A stretch of DNA of 64,000 bases. It comes from Bradyrhizobium barranii subsp. barranii. Lineage in GTDB: Bacteria > Pseudomonadota > Alphaproteobacteria > Rhizobiales > Xanthobacteraceae. A model generated the notes under the pieces. The model was given only the letters and a program-made list of their open reading frames with translations. It was not told the origin of the DNA and searched no databases. A program made the translations under genes and the position numbers. The DNA is taken from the NCBI RefSeq assembly GCF_017565645.3, contig NZ_CP086137.1, positions 253,869 to 317,868 of the forward strand. Reading direction: 5' to 3'. Shown here piece by piece: positions 1-9,556 of this stretch. Position 1 is the stretch's first letter; every line of letters begins with the position of its first letter.

Positions 1-1483
1 GTCAGGCCGGTGGCATCAATTTCGATGAAGCGCGTACGAATGTGTACAAGCTCTACCGCGCCTGCCGTGTGGGGCCAGACACGAAGATCGAGCCGTCCGA
101 GCAGGTGGCGTTCTACGATCCAGGCCTCGGCTCAGCATCGGATGGCGGGCATTTCAAAATCGGCTGGATGCGCTGGCTCTACAATCTGGCCAGCATGGCA
201 ACCGGCCTCGGCATCACCCGCAACATCGTCGATTGCTACGCCGCAATCATCGGCTTTACGAGGAAGGTGATCGTATCTTCCTGCTCGGCTTCAGCCGAGG
301 CGCGTATACGGTCCGATCGGTCGCGGGCGTCCTCTCCCAATGCGGCATCCCGCGGAATATGCCGGATGGTTCCGCGCTTCGCCGCGATCCGAAGAGCATC
401 CATGAACTCGCCGAGCACGCCGTCAAGGACGTGTATCAGTTCTGCCCGTCCTATAGCCGGAAGGATGCCCATGGCTACTGGAAGTTTCTGATGGACACCC
501 GCGCCGCGATTGCCGCCGACTTTCGACGGCAACACGGCAGCTCGAAGACCGTCAACAATATCGAGCAGGCGAATGTCGTTCCCTACTTCATCGGTGTCTT
601 CGACACCGTCGCTGCGCTTGGACACAAATATCTCGGCCGCGCGCTGTTCGGCCTGTGCGCCGCAATCCTGATCGGCGTTCATTTCCTCGGCGTCTGGCTT
701 GAGCCTACCTATCCCTGGGCTGGTCATCTGACGCGTGACCTCAGCTACTTCGGCGTTGCGGCCGCCATTCTCCTTGTATTGAAGAACTATCTGAAGGTAG
801 CACCGCCGCTGCCCAGCTATAGCTTTCTTAAACGACTCGCGACGTTGCATTTCGCTCCGTCCAAGCACAAATTCTACGACACGACGCTCAATCCAAACGT
901 TCCCTACGCCAAGCATGCGATCTCGATCGATGAGAACCGCGAAGATTTCGCGCGTGTGAAGTGGAATCCACTCGATAGCTCGCGAACCTACACGCGCGAT
1001 GCGTTTGGCAACATCTTCTTTGAGCAGGTTGGGTTTCCCGGCGTGCATGCCGACGTTGGCGGCGGCTATTTGGAGAACGAAGCGCGGCTGTCGGACAATG
1101 CGCTCAACTGGATGATCGCGGGTGCCTCGCTCATTCCCGACGGCCTAAAGCATGACGGCAGCGTCCTGCGTCTTTCGCCAGATCCCGCCGGCCCGCAGCA
1201 CAATGAGCAGGCGGGCGGCTTTCTCAAACTTGGCTTGCGTGAAATTCCTGTCGACGAGAAAACAGGGCTGTCGAAATCACCAATGCACAAGTCTGTCTAT
1301 CGCCGCTTTGAGGCCGGCCCGGTTCTGCTGTACGACCGCATGTCCCTCTATCGGCCTGACAACATGCAGGTGCATGTCGATTTCAGGCATTATTTCGATC
1401 AGAGCGCCCCGCAGGCCCCGCAGTGCGTCGCTGACGATATCGAACTGAAATGGAAGAACGGCGGCTTCGTAGGCCGTCTTTGA
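1..1483 (+). pseudogene. DUF2235 / Tle1-like lipase, 5' end outside window, frameshifted
   Basis: The open frame entering from the left edge reads a DUF2235-type N-terminal region with the family signature YDPG, then shifts frame near position 250, where the lipase nucleophile elbow GFSRGAY follows. The second part (233-1483) has a hydrophobic stretch near 640-790 and a VHADVGGGY segment typical of the family. DUF2235 covers Tle1-type phospholipases, several of which are type VI secretion effectors, but I see no T6SS gene nearby, so an effector role is only a possibility. Neither frame alone has both the start and the catalytic Ser. The gene is therefore broken, or the base call near 250 is wrong. 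Confidence 0.7.
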
Positions 1484-1619
1484 TCAATTTTTCCCGACGA
1501 GCGCTTGGAGGACGTGATGATCCGGACGGCGACTGAGACGGAAATTGTAAATGTGGCATGTGAGCTGTGGGTTCTTCCAAATGGACTCGCGCCGCTTGCC
1601 GTAGCACTGAGGATATCAA

Positions 1620-2713
1620 GTGACAAAACCCGCAAAAACTGGGAAGTTCATCAGCCAAACACGTTGCATATATACCGGCAAAGTGATCGATCCATCGGAC
1701 GCAAACTTCAAGCCAAGTCCCGAGCATATCACCCCGCTCGCGTTGGGCGGATCGAACCAGTTTACGACGTGCGACGTATCGTTAGTGGCAAACAATAGAG
1801 CCGGTGACGAAATTGACGATGCGGTCGCTAGCACCATCCCATTCTTGATGCTTCGACATCGCTACAAGCTTCAGGGCAACCGCAAGGTTATCCCGTCTTT
1901 GAAAATGAAGGGTGAGTTCATCGATATCAGTGCCGCCGCCGAGTTGGGCATTAGTTCGCAAGGCGCCCTGGAGAGTTCAAGTTCGAGGATGAACAAAAGA
2001 CATCAGGAGAGATAATCTCACTCGGTTCAACCGAGGACCGGGTGCGGTTCTTTCTTCGAGGTAGGCTTGAGCAAGCCAAGCAGCGGAAGCTTCATCTCTA
2101 TACCCAATTCGGCGAAATCACCGATGATGAGGACATCGAGATCGCTCTTCTGGTCGCCAATCGGAATGAGGGCCGCGAATTCAAGGCCAGCGTAACGGTC
2201 GATGTTGCCGCATTCAATGAAGCCCGCGCCCGCCTCATGGTCAAAATTGCGCTCGGATTGGGCCACCGGGTTCTCGGTCCCGAATGGACGCTCGGACCGG
2301 GCGGCATGATGCTCAGGAGCCACCTCTTTCCGGGAGAAAAGGATCTCAATTTCGGTTCGCTGAAAGGCACGATCGATGCCAACGTTCCTCCGGTAGTCGC
2401 AGAGATTGTCGGCCTTGCCAACAACAGACACGTCATGGCCGTTCTCCCCATTGGCAAATCGACATGCGCCTTTATCTCACTTTTTGGAGGCCAGGTAGGC
2501 ACAGCCGTCGTCGATCTTGGCTACGACTCTCGTCGTAAATTCAACCGAGCCGTGAACAAAGGCGAGCGTCTCGATTGTGCATTCTCGATCCCCCTGGACG
2601 TCTCGGGGGCGCGGCCGCTGGAGACGCGCTCGATCCACGAGTTGGCCAATAACGCGAACCTGAAGGGTATCTTGCCAGAATCGCGCGCGGCGGCCGAACG
2701 GCTGTTGCGTTGA
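1620..2713 (+). pseudogene. HNH-endonuclease-like protein, frameshifted
   Basis: A GTG start at 1620 follows a GAGG ribosome-binding site. The first frame (to 2015) has a CIYTG...EHITPLALGG...NN arrangement resembling HNH nucleases: a Cys, a His in a loop with Pro-Leu-Gly, then a Asn. Near 1965-1980 the reading shifts, and the second frame (from about 1975 to 2713) continues with soluble sequence I do not recognise. The pieces join without a gap, so this was probably one protein of about 360 residues. It follows the DUF2235 gene on the same strand. The HNH call rests on a short motif only, and the C-terminal 240 residues have no assigned function. Confidence 0.5.
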
Positions 2714-2774
2714 CCGATCCGCCACCTGTCGGTGAAAAGGAAGACAGCCCGTCCGGTATTGGCAGGAGGCGACT

Positions 2775-2930
2775 ATGAAGTTTGCAGAAATTCACGGGGA
2801 GCGCACGGAAGCGCTGCCGGGCATGTCCGCAGCGTGCCCCGTCTGCGCAGCTTCGGTTATCCGACAATTCAGCGTCGCCCATCGCGTCCACCGCGGCGGC
2901 AGAGTAGCTTTCATTAATTCCCTTCTTTAA
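2775..2930 (+). CDS. Short CoiA-like N-terminal fragment (51 aa)
   Basis: ATG at 2775 is preceded by an excellent AGGAGG at 2764-2769. The first 30 residues (MKFAEIHGERTEA, then CPVC) resemble the N-terminus of CoiA-like proteins, which begin with a strand, a short Glu/Arg turn and a CPxC zinc-binding knuckle. The second Cys pair and the nuclease domain are missing, and the frame ends at 2930 just before a hydrolase fragment on the other strand. It is likely a truncated gene. The relationship to CoiA is suggested by pattern only. Confidence 0.4.
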   Translation: MKFAEIHGERTEALPGMSAACPVCAASVIRQFSVAHRVHRGGRVAFINSLL

Positions 2931-2935
2931 AAAGA

Positions 2936-3300
2936 GGCGCTGCGGCTTCCTGCCGTCGAAGTGTTGAACGCTACTGCGCTTCAGCCAAATGCGCACCCCC
3001 GCAAGAACACAGTGGCTCGTTGGAAATTTTTCGAGCTGGCTCTGCGAAGTTTCGTCGGCGTCGGGCACCAATGCCGCGATGTAGACGAGCGCGGCCACCC
3101 GAGGGTGCTCGCCGGCATGCATGATCAGCGTGCCGTCGTAGGAGTGGCCGACGAGGACGATCGGACCGGGCACGCGAGCGAAACAAGCCTTCTCGGCTGC
3201 GGCAAGGTGAAACTCGTCGCGGGCGCGGGAGAGCCCTCGGATTCCGACGACGGCTCGTTGCTGATCCTCTGACGTGGCCTCCGGCGACTGGACGACACCG
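2936..3300 (-). pseudogene. Alpha/beta-hydrolase fragment
   Basis: Reading leftward, the segment has PIVLVGHSYDG, the nucleophile elbow of alpha/beta hydrolases (GHSxGG in active relatives, here with Asp for the first Gly), followed by HPRVAALVYIAAL and a PDADE motif common in this family. Both ends diverge: upstream there is no convincing start, and after about 2990 the sequence stops resembling a hydrolase. The catalytic Asp and His are missing. It is a remnant of about 100 residues. Confidence 0.55.
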
Positions 3301-3411
3301 TTGAGCCGGGCTAATGTGAGGCCGATTAATCATCCCCAATCAACGCAATCCGGCACGTTGCCCGCTCATTGGGGAAGCGGGACTTATTCGAAAATTGCTC
3401 GGTGTAGGTGA

Positions 3412-5073
3412 ATGTCAGCCAATTCCTTTGAACGAATGCAGTCTTCAGCAAAGCTGCAAATTCCTGCCCTAGCGTCGGCGACTATGGCCCTCTTGGCTAT
3501 TGTCTTCTATGCGATTGTTTTTCCATTTTATGAAGGCCACGCCACCACACTTTTTATATTTGTGGCCAGCGGGACGCTGCTCCTCGGCTGTGCGATCGTA
3601 CTGCATCCCTCTTTTTTTGTTGTCGTGCTTGCGTTGTTCCTGACGCTTGGTTTCCTAATCAAGGCCGTTGCGCATCTTACCTTCGGAGCCCAGCTGATCG
3701 AGCCGGTAGGTGATTTTTCAGGCTCGCCAGCCCAATGGGACATGGCGTTAAGATTTGCTACGGCTGGTCAGTTCGGCGGCGTCGCCTCAATCATCCTAGC
3801 GTCCTTCGTCCCGTCCCACGGTCGCATCACTCCCAGCGACGCAAGCGGTCAGCGAAGACTAGGAAATATCCTATTCGGCGCCTTGGCCCTACTCCTCGTT
3901 GTTGCGACCTGCATTTACGCGCTCAATTTTCGGTTCGCCATCCTGCGGATCGGCTATCCACTTGGGATTGACATTCATCCGCGAGTCTATGCCATGTTGG
4001 CCTTTATTCTCACATGGGGCGCGCTTCTCGGCGGCCTTGCGCTTACGCAATGGCTGATAGAACTTGAACGACTGCGCTACGGGTCTCTGATCCTCGTCGC
4101 CAGTTTCCTCGGCTTTCTCTCGTCTCTCACGATGGGCAGTCGGATCCAGTTTCTCCTCTACATTCTGGCATCCGTCTGCATAGTGCTTTGGCGGTGGAGG
4201 AATGTTCAGCGCTGGGCGGAGATCGCGTTCGCGCTCTGCATTGCCGGCTTCCTTTTCGTTCTGTCGATTGCGGTCGTCAGCATCGAGCGTAACTATGCCT
4301 TCCAGAGCGGTCACCAGATTGTTGTGCAGACCCCGTCTTCGTCGATCGTCGGTCCGCCACCCGCGGTCGGCGGAACAGATGCTCCCCAACAGCCTGCTCC
4401 ATTCCCACCTTCGCTCCCTACGAGGAACTCGCTGCCCCCGTCCCCGGACAAACCCGCCTTGTCCTCTCCGACCCAAGCTCCCATTCCTCCTTCCAAACCC
4501 CGCCAACCTCCGTCTCCTCTTGGAGATACGGCAACGCTTGCCACGAAGTTCGACGTGGTGACCAGCGAGAGCAGGCTCAGCAGTGTCCTCCAGGAATTGC
4601 GCAGCCTTGTCCTGATGCGGTGGATCGGCTTGGAAGGTGTTCTAACGACGGAGGGTGCGGAGCGCGAACTCGGTCGCGACCTTCTTCTGCGAGGGCTGAC
4701 CGAAGATCCCGCGGCTGGGAAAAACGGCATCTATCAAAGGATGGCGGGAGACCCGTATGGCAAAGTCGAGGTCTTCACCTTCCTGACGCTTCCAGGGATC
4801 ATTGGCTTTGCGAGCTATTCTGGGAGTATTCCACTGATCTTCGGCTTTGTATTCGGCACGATCCTCGCCGGACACTTAGTGGAATGGTTCGCCTGCACGA
4901 TCACCGGAAATGTGGCAGTTGGAGCGGTTTCAGGGGTTTCCCTAGCCTATCTGACTGTGCAGATGGGCTTTCCCTGGACGCTTGTCATCTATGCGGTAGA
5001 GCTTTGTCTAGCTTGCGCCGGGCTCAGTGTATTTTGGTTCGCAAGCCGCTGGATGGCGATGTCGAGGATCTGA
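3412..5073 (+). CDS. Wzy-like O-antigen/EPS polymerase, multi-pass membrane protein
   Basis: The 553-residue protein has about a dozen hydrophobic segments. The first half carries some 8 helices (residues 20-290) and the last 100 residues carry three or four more. Wzy polymerases are recognised more by topology and context than by sequence, and this one converges on a gene run encoding a flippase and glycosyltransferases. Residues about 303-373 form an unusual Pro/Ser-rich stretch, followed by a soluble segment to about residue 450 with RWIGLEGV and GKNGIYQRM, presumably the large periplasmic loop. The ATG at 3412 gives a charged N-terminus before the first helix. An O-antigen ligase is an alternative. 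Confidence 0.65.
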   Translation: MSANSFERMQSSAKLQIPALASATMALLAIVFYAIVFPFYEGHATTLFIFVASGTLLLGCAIVLHPSFFVVVLALFLTLGFLIKAVAHLTFGAQLIEPVGDFSGSPAQWDMALRFATAGQFGGVASIILASFVPSHGRITPSDASGQRRLGNILFGALALLLVVATCIYALNFRFAILRIGYPLGIDIHPRVYAMLAFILTWGALLGGLALTQWLIELERLRYGSLILVASFLGFLSSLTMGSRIQFLLYILASVCIVLWRWRNVQRWAEIAFALCIAGFLFVLSIAVVSIERNYAFQSGHQIVVQTPSSSIVGPPPAVGGTDAPQQPAPFPPSLPTRNSLPPSPDKPALSSPTQAPIPPSKPRQPPSPLGDTATLATKFDVVTSESRLSSVLQELRSLVLMRWIGLEGVLTTEGAERELGRDLLLRGLTEDPAAGKNGIYQRMAGDPYGKVEVFTFLTLPGIIGFASYSGSIPLIFGFVFGTILAGHLVEWFACTITGNVAVGAVSGVSLAYLTVQMGFPWTLVIYAVELCLACAGLSVFWFASRWMAMSRI

Positions 5074-5108
5074 CACGCGGCGTGCGCTCTGTGGCCGCGC
5101 TCGTCGAG

Positions 5109-6002
5109 TTAGTTCCGGCGTCTCAACACGCCGCGGGTAATCGTGATGGCGTGTCCCAGAGTCTTGCGGGAAATAGCAGCCTGAGGATAGGCAAAAGACG
5201 CCAGAAGACGCCGGATAGCGACGCCGGCGCGACCGGACTGACCGTGGATCGCCGCAGACAGAAGGTCGGCATTGGCCCGGGCCGAGCGCTCCCACCGCCG
5301 AATGTCCGCGGGAAGATCTGGGCGCGCGAAGAGGCTATCGATTACCATCAGTGGCTCCTCCCCGCGCTCAAATGGAACGGCCCGATAGGTCGTCGACTGC
5401 GCGTGCATACGGAACTCGGCGAGCACCTCCGAGAGATGATAGAAGTCGCCTTCGAGCGCCATACGCAAGAAGAAGTCGAGGTCAGGAATCTGCCGCAGAT
5501 CCGTCCGCCACGGTCCGGCCTTCTCGTAGGCCGCACGCCGGAAGAGCGCGCCAGGTCCCGGCAGGCAGTGAAGCTCTCCAAAAAGCGCGCGGCGCGAAAA
5601 GTCCGGCGGCTCGACCGTGAGAAGCAACCGCGAGCACTCGTCTATCAGGTCGAAATCCGGATAAACGAGAATCGCGTCGGGCCGCGCCTCGAGCTCCTCA
5701 ACACAGCGTCGCACGGCGGCGGGCTTCAACCGATCGTCCGCGCTTAGGTAGCCGATAAAGGTGCCATTTGTCATACCCCAGCCCGTCGCCATGGCCGCGC
5801 TCTGGCCGGCATTGGCTTGGCGATACAGCCTGATATGGCCCTCGTAGCGCGCGAGGATCACGCCCGTCGCGTCGGTCGAGCCGTCGTCGACTGCGACGAT
5901 CTCAAGATTGGGATAGTCCTGGGCCAAGAGGCTATCGATTGTTTCGACGATGTAGTCGGCGGCGTTGAAGGCCGGCACGACGATTGAGACTTTCGACCGC
6001 AT
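5109..6002 (-). CDS. Family 2 glycosyltransferase
   Basis: The N-terminus SIVVPAFNAADYI, then EIVAVDDGSTD and a later LSADD are the nucleotide-sugar and metal-binding signatures of GT-A fold family 2 transferases. DLDFFLRMA near residue 175 fits the acceptor-side ED/DxD-like region. The ATG at 6002 is chosen because the conserved first strand starts directly after it and it sits one base from the stop of the upstream gene (6004). Longer upstream readings would lie inside that gene. Length is 297 residues, normal for the family. It is the last gene of the minus-strand run and probably adds a sugar to the lipid-linked repeat unit. Substrate is unknown. Confidence 0.85.
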   Translation of the reverse strand: MRSKVSIVVPAFNAADYIVETIDSLLAQDYPNLEIVAVDDGSTDATGVILARYEGHIRLYRQANAGQSAAMATGWGMTNGTFIGYLSADDRLKPAAVRRCVEELEARPDAILVYPDFDLIDECSRLLLTVEPPDFSRRALFGELHCLPGPGALFRRAAYEKAGPWRTDLRQIPDLDFFLRMALEGDFYHLSEVLAEFRMHAQSTTYRAVPFERGEEPLMVIDSLFARPDLPADIRRWERSARANADLLSAAIHGQSGRAGVAIRRLLASFAYPQAAISRKTLGHAITITRGVLRRRN

Positions 6003-6003
6003 T

Positions 6004-7200
6004 CTAGTTCGTGTCCTTCGCAGTCGAGTCGTCATCCCCCGTGGGCGGCGATGGCGCAAATGTCGTCGTTCCTTCTCCGGAGGCCCCTTCGACAAGGAAT
6101 TTGAGATGGCATGCAAGCTGGGCCACGATGCTGGTCCAAATATAGCTCCGCTCTACATGGAGGCGCAGCCTTTCGCCGACCTGCGGAAGGGTGGACCGTC
6201 GACTCAGCATCGCGCTTAGGCCGTCGCGCAGCCCCTCGACCGTCGCCGGCACCACCTGTCCCCCGCCAAGCGTCTCGACCTCGTCGAAGCCGCAGCGGTC
6301 CGTGAGAAGCACCGGGGTCCCAGCCGCGCCCGCTTCCACCGCGACGAGCGACATGGCTTCCGCTCGGGAAGGCACCACGAGAAACAGCGCGCGCCGGTAA
6401 GCGGCGGTCCGGTCGGCCTCCCCCAAATGGCCGGTGAAGAGAACGCGCCTCTCAAGGCCCCGTCTAGCGGCCTCCTGCCGGAGTTGCGCACCCATACCAA
6501 AGTCGGGGCCCGCCATCACGAGCGCGACGTCTGGATGAGCCGCAGCGACAGCGGCGAAGGCCTTCAGGAGAAGATCCGGCCCCTTCACCTCGGCGAGGCG
6601 GCCGACAAAAAGGATAAATGGTTCGTCCGGCAGAGCGACCGCAGCTCCTGATGACGGCGATGGAGAAGGCTCGACGCCGTTCGGAACGACCACGACCCGA
6701 TTAGGAGCCAGTCCGAGACGCTGGATGATTTGCATCCGCTCCAAGGGCGTAATCGCCACAATTAGACCAGCGTTGCGCAGCATGAATCTCCCAAGCAGCA
6801 CATGGAACGCGCGCGCGATGGGCCGCGGCCGTTCCAGGCCAACGAACTCGCCCGCTGCGCTGAACGCATAGGGCTTGCGGAATCGGGTCGCCGTAAAGGC
6901 CGTCGCGACCGACAAAAGATTCCAGTAGCCCAGGATGTGAATCGCGTCCGCGGAGCGCACGGCTTCAGCCAGCCTGTCTGGGCGGATTAGTGGCACGCGG
7001 AAGCGCAACTTGATTGCGGGCGAAGCATAGACCGGCATCCCCGCGCTGCGCAGTTCGTCGGCAAGATCGCCATCCTCCATCGTTGCCAGCATGCAGCGAT
7101 GTCCCTGAGCCGCAAGGTGGCGCGCAAGCCGACGGGTCCGTTCCGCGGTGCCGCCGCCCGTTTTCGAACTCAAGGAAATGGTAGTAAGGAGGATCCTCAT
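6004..7200 (-). CDS. Family 4 glycosyltransferase (GT-B fold)
   Basis: A 398-residue protein with the two Rossmann halves of GT-B enzymes. The N-terminal half has a Gly-rich TGGGTAERTRRLA loop, and the C-terminal half has ILFVGRLAEVKGPDLLL and the EAMSLVAVEAGAAGTPV helix with the conserved E-x7-E type nucleotide-sugar motif. It overlaps the upstream epimerase gene by 4 bp (start 7200, stop 7197), so translation is probably coupled. It belongs to the polysaccharide run and likely transfers one sugar of the repeat unit at the cytoplasmic membrane face. The last 30 residues are hydrophilic and variable. Confidence 0.85.
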   Translation of the reverse strand: MRILLTTISLSSKTGGGTAERTRRLARHLAAQGHRCMLATMEDGDLADELRSAGMPVYASPAIKLRFRVPLIRPDRLAEAVRSADAIHILGYWNLLSVATAFTATRFRKPYAFSAAGEFVGLERPRPIARAFHVLLGRFMLRNAGLIVAITPLERMQIIQRLGLAPNRVVVVPNGVEPSPSPSSGAAVALPDEPFILFVGRLAEVKGPDLLLKAFAAVAAAHPDVALVMAGPDFGMGAQLRQEAARRGLERRVLFTGHLGEADRTAAYRRALFLVVPSRAEAMSLVAVEAGAAGTPVLLTDRCGFDEVETLGGGQVVPATVEGLRDGLSAMLSRRSTLPQVGERLRLHVERSYIWTSIVAQLACHLKFLVEGASGEGTTTFAPSPPTGDDDSTAKDTN

Positions 7201-8150
7201 ATGTGGCGCTCTTCAGCGTCTACGGCGAGCATGCGCGCATAGTTCCGCAGTGCCTCGCCGAATCCGTCCGCTCTCAAGCCAAAGCCCTTAGCCTTTTGGG
7301 CCGAGAAGCGCCGCCTCGCGGCTTGGCTCGGCAGGCCCCGCAAACGGAGCGCGAGGCTCAGCGCGGCAGGAGGCAGAGCCGGCACGTTGCGTAGCGGTTG
7401 GCGACCAAAGCTTTCAGCAAGGGTATCCTGGACAAACGCGAAGTTGTTGTCGGAATCGTCGTCTTGCGTCAACAGAACCACTGTCGGTGCGTCAACACAT
7501 ACGTCGACTGCAAAATGTATAAGGGCGCGCGCAACGAGCCCGACACTGACCAGATGCATGCGCCGCTCGCCGTAGAGCGCGCGGCGCAGGGCCAGCTTTG
7601 GGAATGACGCATCCGCCATCTCCTGCGCAAAGCTTACGACGTTGCGTCCGCCCGGACCGAACACCGCTCCAAGCCGCAAGATTGCTGCTTCGGGGAAGCC
7701 TCCCGCGATATTGCGCTCAGCTTCGCAGTGCTCCTCCTCGTAACGCGACAGCGGCCGGACAGGGGTTTCCTCGTCAATTAGGCCCTGAGCGGAGCCCGCA
7801 TAGACATCGATACTGCTCGCATGGACGCAGCGGCGCAGGCCTACGTCCCCGAAGCTCGGACCTAGCCGCCGCAGCAGGTTCGGATACCAGCCCCGACCGT
7901 CAGGGCGCAGAAGGTTGATGAGCACATTGCCGCCTGCCAGCGCCGCCCGTACCTCGGAAGGATCGTCGAGATCGACCCGCTGCACCCTGATGCCGGAATC
8001 GGACAGCCATCGGGGAAACGAGCGATGCACGAGATAACGCGGACGCCGGTGAACGGCCGGCCATGTCTCGGCGAGAGCGCGTCCCACGAAGCCGGTGCCG
8101 CCGAGGACGACCACCTCGGGAACGCCTTGCGAAAAAGGCGCACTTGTCAT
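7197..8150 (-). CDS. NAD-dependent epimerase/dehydratase (extended SDR)
   Basis: VVVLGGTGFVGRALAE at the N-terminus is the Rossmann GxxGxxG nucleotide-binding loop, and SSIDVY with a downstream YEEEHCEAE matches the Ser/Tyr-x3-Lys region in degenerate form (the Lys of YxxxK is replaced by His). The 317-residue length is normal for nucleotide-sugar epimerases. ATG at 8150 makes a 4-bp ATGA overlap with the stop of the flippase gene, which decides the start against a frame extending to 8360. The missing catalytic Lys leaves the reaction uncertain. A sugar epimerase or reductase for the repeat unit is the best guess. Confidence 0.7.
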   Translation of the reverse strand: MTSAPFSQGVPEVVVLGGTGFVGRALAETWPAVHRRPRYLVHRSFPRWLSDSGIRVQRVDLDDPSEVRAALAGGNVLINLLRPDGRGWYPNLLRRLGPSFGDVGLRRCVHASSIDVYAGSAQGLIDEETPVRPLSRYEEEHCEAERNIAGGFPEAAILRLGAVFGPGGRNVVSFAQEMADASFPKLALRRALYGERRMHLVSVGLVARALIHFAVDVCVDAPTVVLLTQDDDSDNNFAFVQDTLAESFGRQPLRNVPALPPAALSLALRLRGLPSQAARRRFSAQKAKGFGLRADGFGEALRNYARMLAVDAEERHI

Positions 8151-9556
8151 CGTCTCAGCCTTCCCTCCGAAGAGGCGGCCACCGGTGGATTGCATCTCCC
8201 CCGCGAGGCAAAACTGGCCCGCCATTGACCTGGAAGCGAAGGATCTACATCGAACCGGGCACGCGCCCGCAAGACAAAGCAGGTAACCTGCGACACATTC
8301 CCAAAAGCGGCAGCAACGGCTAGTCCAAACACGCCCCCAAAACGATAGCCGAGGAGGCACAGAATAATCGTCACCGCGCTGGTGCCGACCACGATCATGA
8401 AAGCGCGACTCTGATCACCCCAGATCATCAATAGGACGCCAGCCGCCCCGCCGCAGGCGTGAAGCACGTTACCCAGTCCGAGCAGGAGAGTTAGCCAGTA
8501 GGCGTCCTGGTAATTCGCATTCCAGAGCGCGATGAAGCCGTAGCCGACAGCCGCAAAGCCGATATAAAGCACCGCCGCTACGCCGGCACCTCCAAATACG
8601 ACGCGCGCCAGGATGCTGTAGAGGGTTGCGATGTCATCTGTCGATCGAGCATGTACTGCAAGCGGCGCAGCGGCGGCATTCGCAATTGCGAGAGGCATCA
8701 CCATCAGGGCGGAAAAGCGCAGCGCCAGGCCATACTGGGCGACCTCATTCATGCTGCCAAGGCTGCCGAGAATGAGCATGTCAAGATTTGCAAGACCGAA
8801 TAGGACAAGCGTCGTGAATAGATTGGGAAGCGTCTCACGCAGTACCGCAGTGGCTTGCGCAGGCTTGTGCGCGGATCTCGGCCAGTTGGCAGACCGCAGC
8901 CAGAAGAGCGCGAGACCAAGCGTGACACTTCCTACCGATCCAAGGAGGATAGCAAACAGGGCGCCGCTCAGCGTCGCCCGCTCCCCGATCGCCAGTACGA
9001 GGCCGGCATAGGCGGCGGCGAAAATGCTGGCCAGCGCGGCCAAGTTGGCGGCGGCCCGGACGGCATGCACCGCCCGCAGAAGCTCGACTATGACGGCCGT
9101 CAGACTGGCCAAGGACCCGATCGCTGCGATGATCGGCAGCGCGGCGATCCAGGTGGCCCGATCAGCCGGGTCGAGGAACTCTACGATCCATGGAGACGCT
9201 GCGACTACCACGACGACGACGATCACTCCGAGCCCAGTCGAGAAACACAAGATCGTTGCCGCCAGACCTCGCGCCCGTCCTAGATCCTTCCGGGCCACCG
9301 CGTCCGTCACCTGGCTCGGAATGGAAAAGGTAAAGCCCAGTTGGCAGAAGGTCGCAAGCCCAGCGATAATCAACTGCGCTAGAAAGTATTGTCCGATGCC
9401 TCGTTGATTCAGCACGAGTGGAAGAAGGAGCGAATTGCCAAATCCCGCGATAATGACGACGCCGCGGCTGAAAAGCGCTGACGCTCCGGCGCTGCGGAAG
9501 GTTGGAACTGCTGGCGGCGTCTCCGCGCCTGCCGTGAGCGGCGCCAAATCCGTCAT
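8147..9556 (-). CDS. Wzx-type polysaccharide flippase (MOP superfamily)
   Basis: The 469-residue protein has 12 to 14 hydrophobic segments spaced as in oligosaccharide flippases, beginning with GVVIIAGFGNSLLLPLVLNQ and ending near residue 430 before a hydrophilic tail rich in Arg. Wzx proteins move undecaprenyl-linked repeat units across the inner membrane. The gene sits between the acyltransferase (4-bp overlap at 9553-9556) and the epimerase (4-bp overlap at 8147-8150), which indicates one transcript. No conserved catalytic motif exists to confirm substrate. Family membership is inferred from topology and context. Confidence 0.75.
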   Translation of the reverse strand: MTDLAPLTAGAETPPAVPTFRSAGASALFSRGVVIIAGFGNSLLLPLVLNQRGIGQYFLAQLIIAGLATFCQLGFTFSIPSQVTDAVARKDLGRARGLAATILCFSTGLGVIVVVVVVAASPWIVEFLDPADRATWIAALPIIAAIGSLASLTAVIVELLRAVHAVRAAANLAALASIFAAAYAGLVLAIGERATLSGALFAILLGSVGSVTLGLALFWLRSANWPRSAHKPAQATAVLRETLPNLFTTLVLFGLANLDMLILGSLGSMNEVAQYGLALRFSALMVMPLAIANAAAAPLAVHARSTDDIATLYSILARVVFGGAGVAAVLYIGFAAVGYGFIALWNANYQDAYWLTLLLGLGNVLHACGGAAGVLLMIWGDQSRAFMIVVGTSAVTIILCLLGYRFGGVFGLAVAAAFGNVSQVTCFVLRARARFDVDPSLPGQWRASFASRGRCNPPVAASSEGRLRR

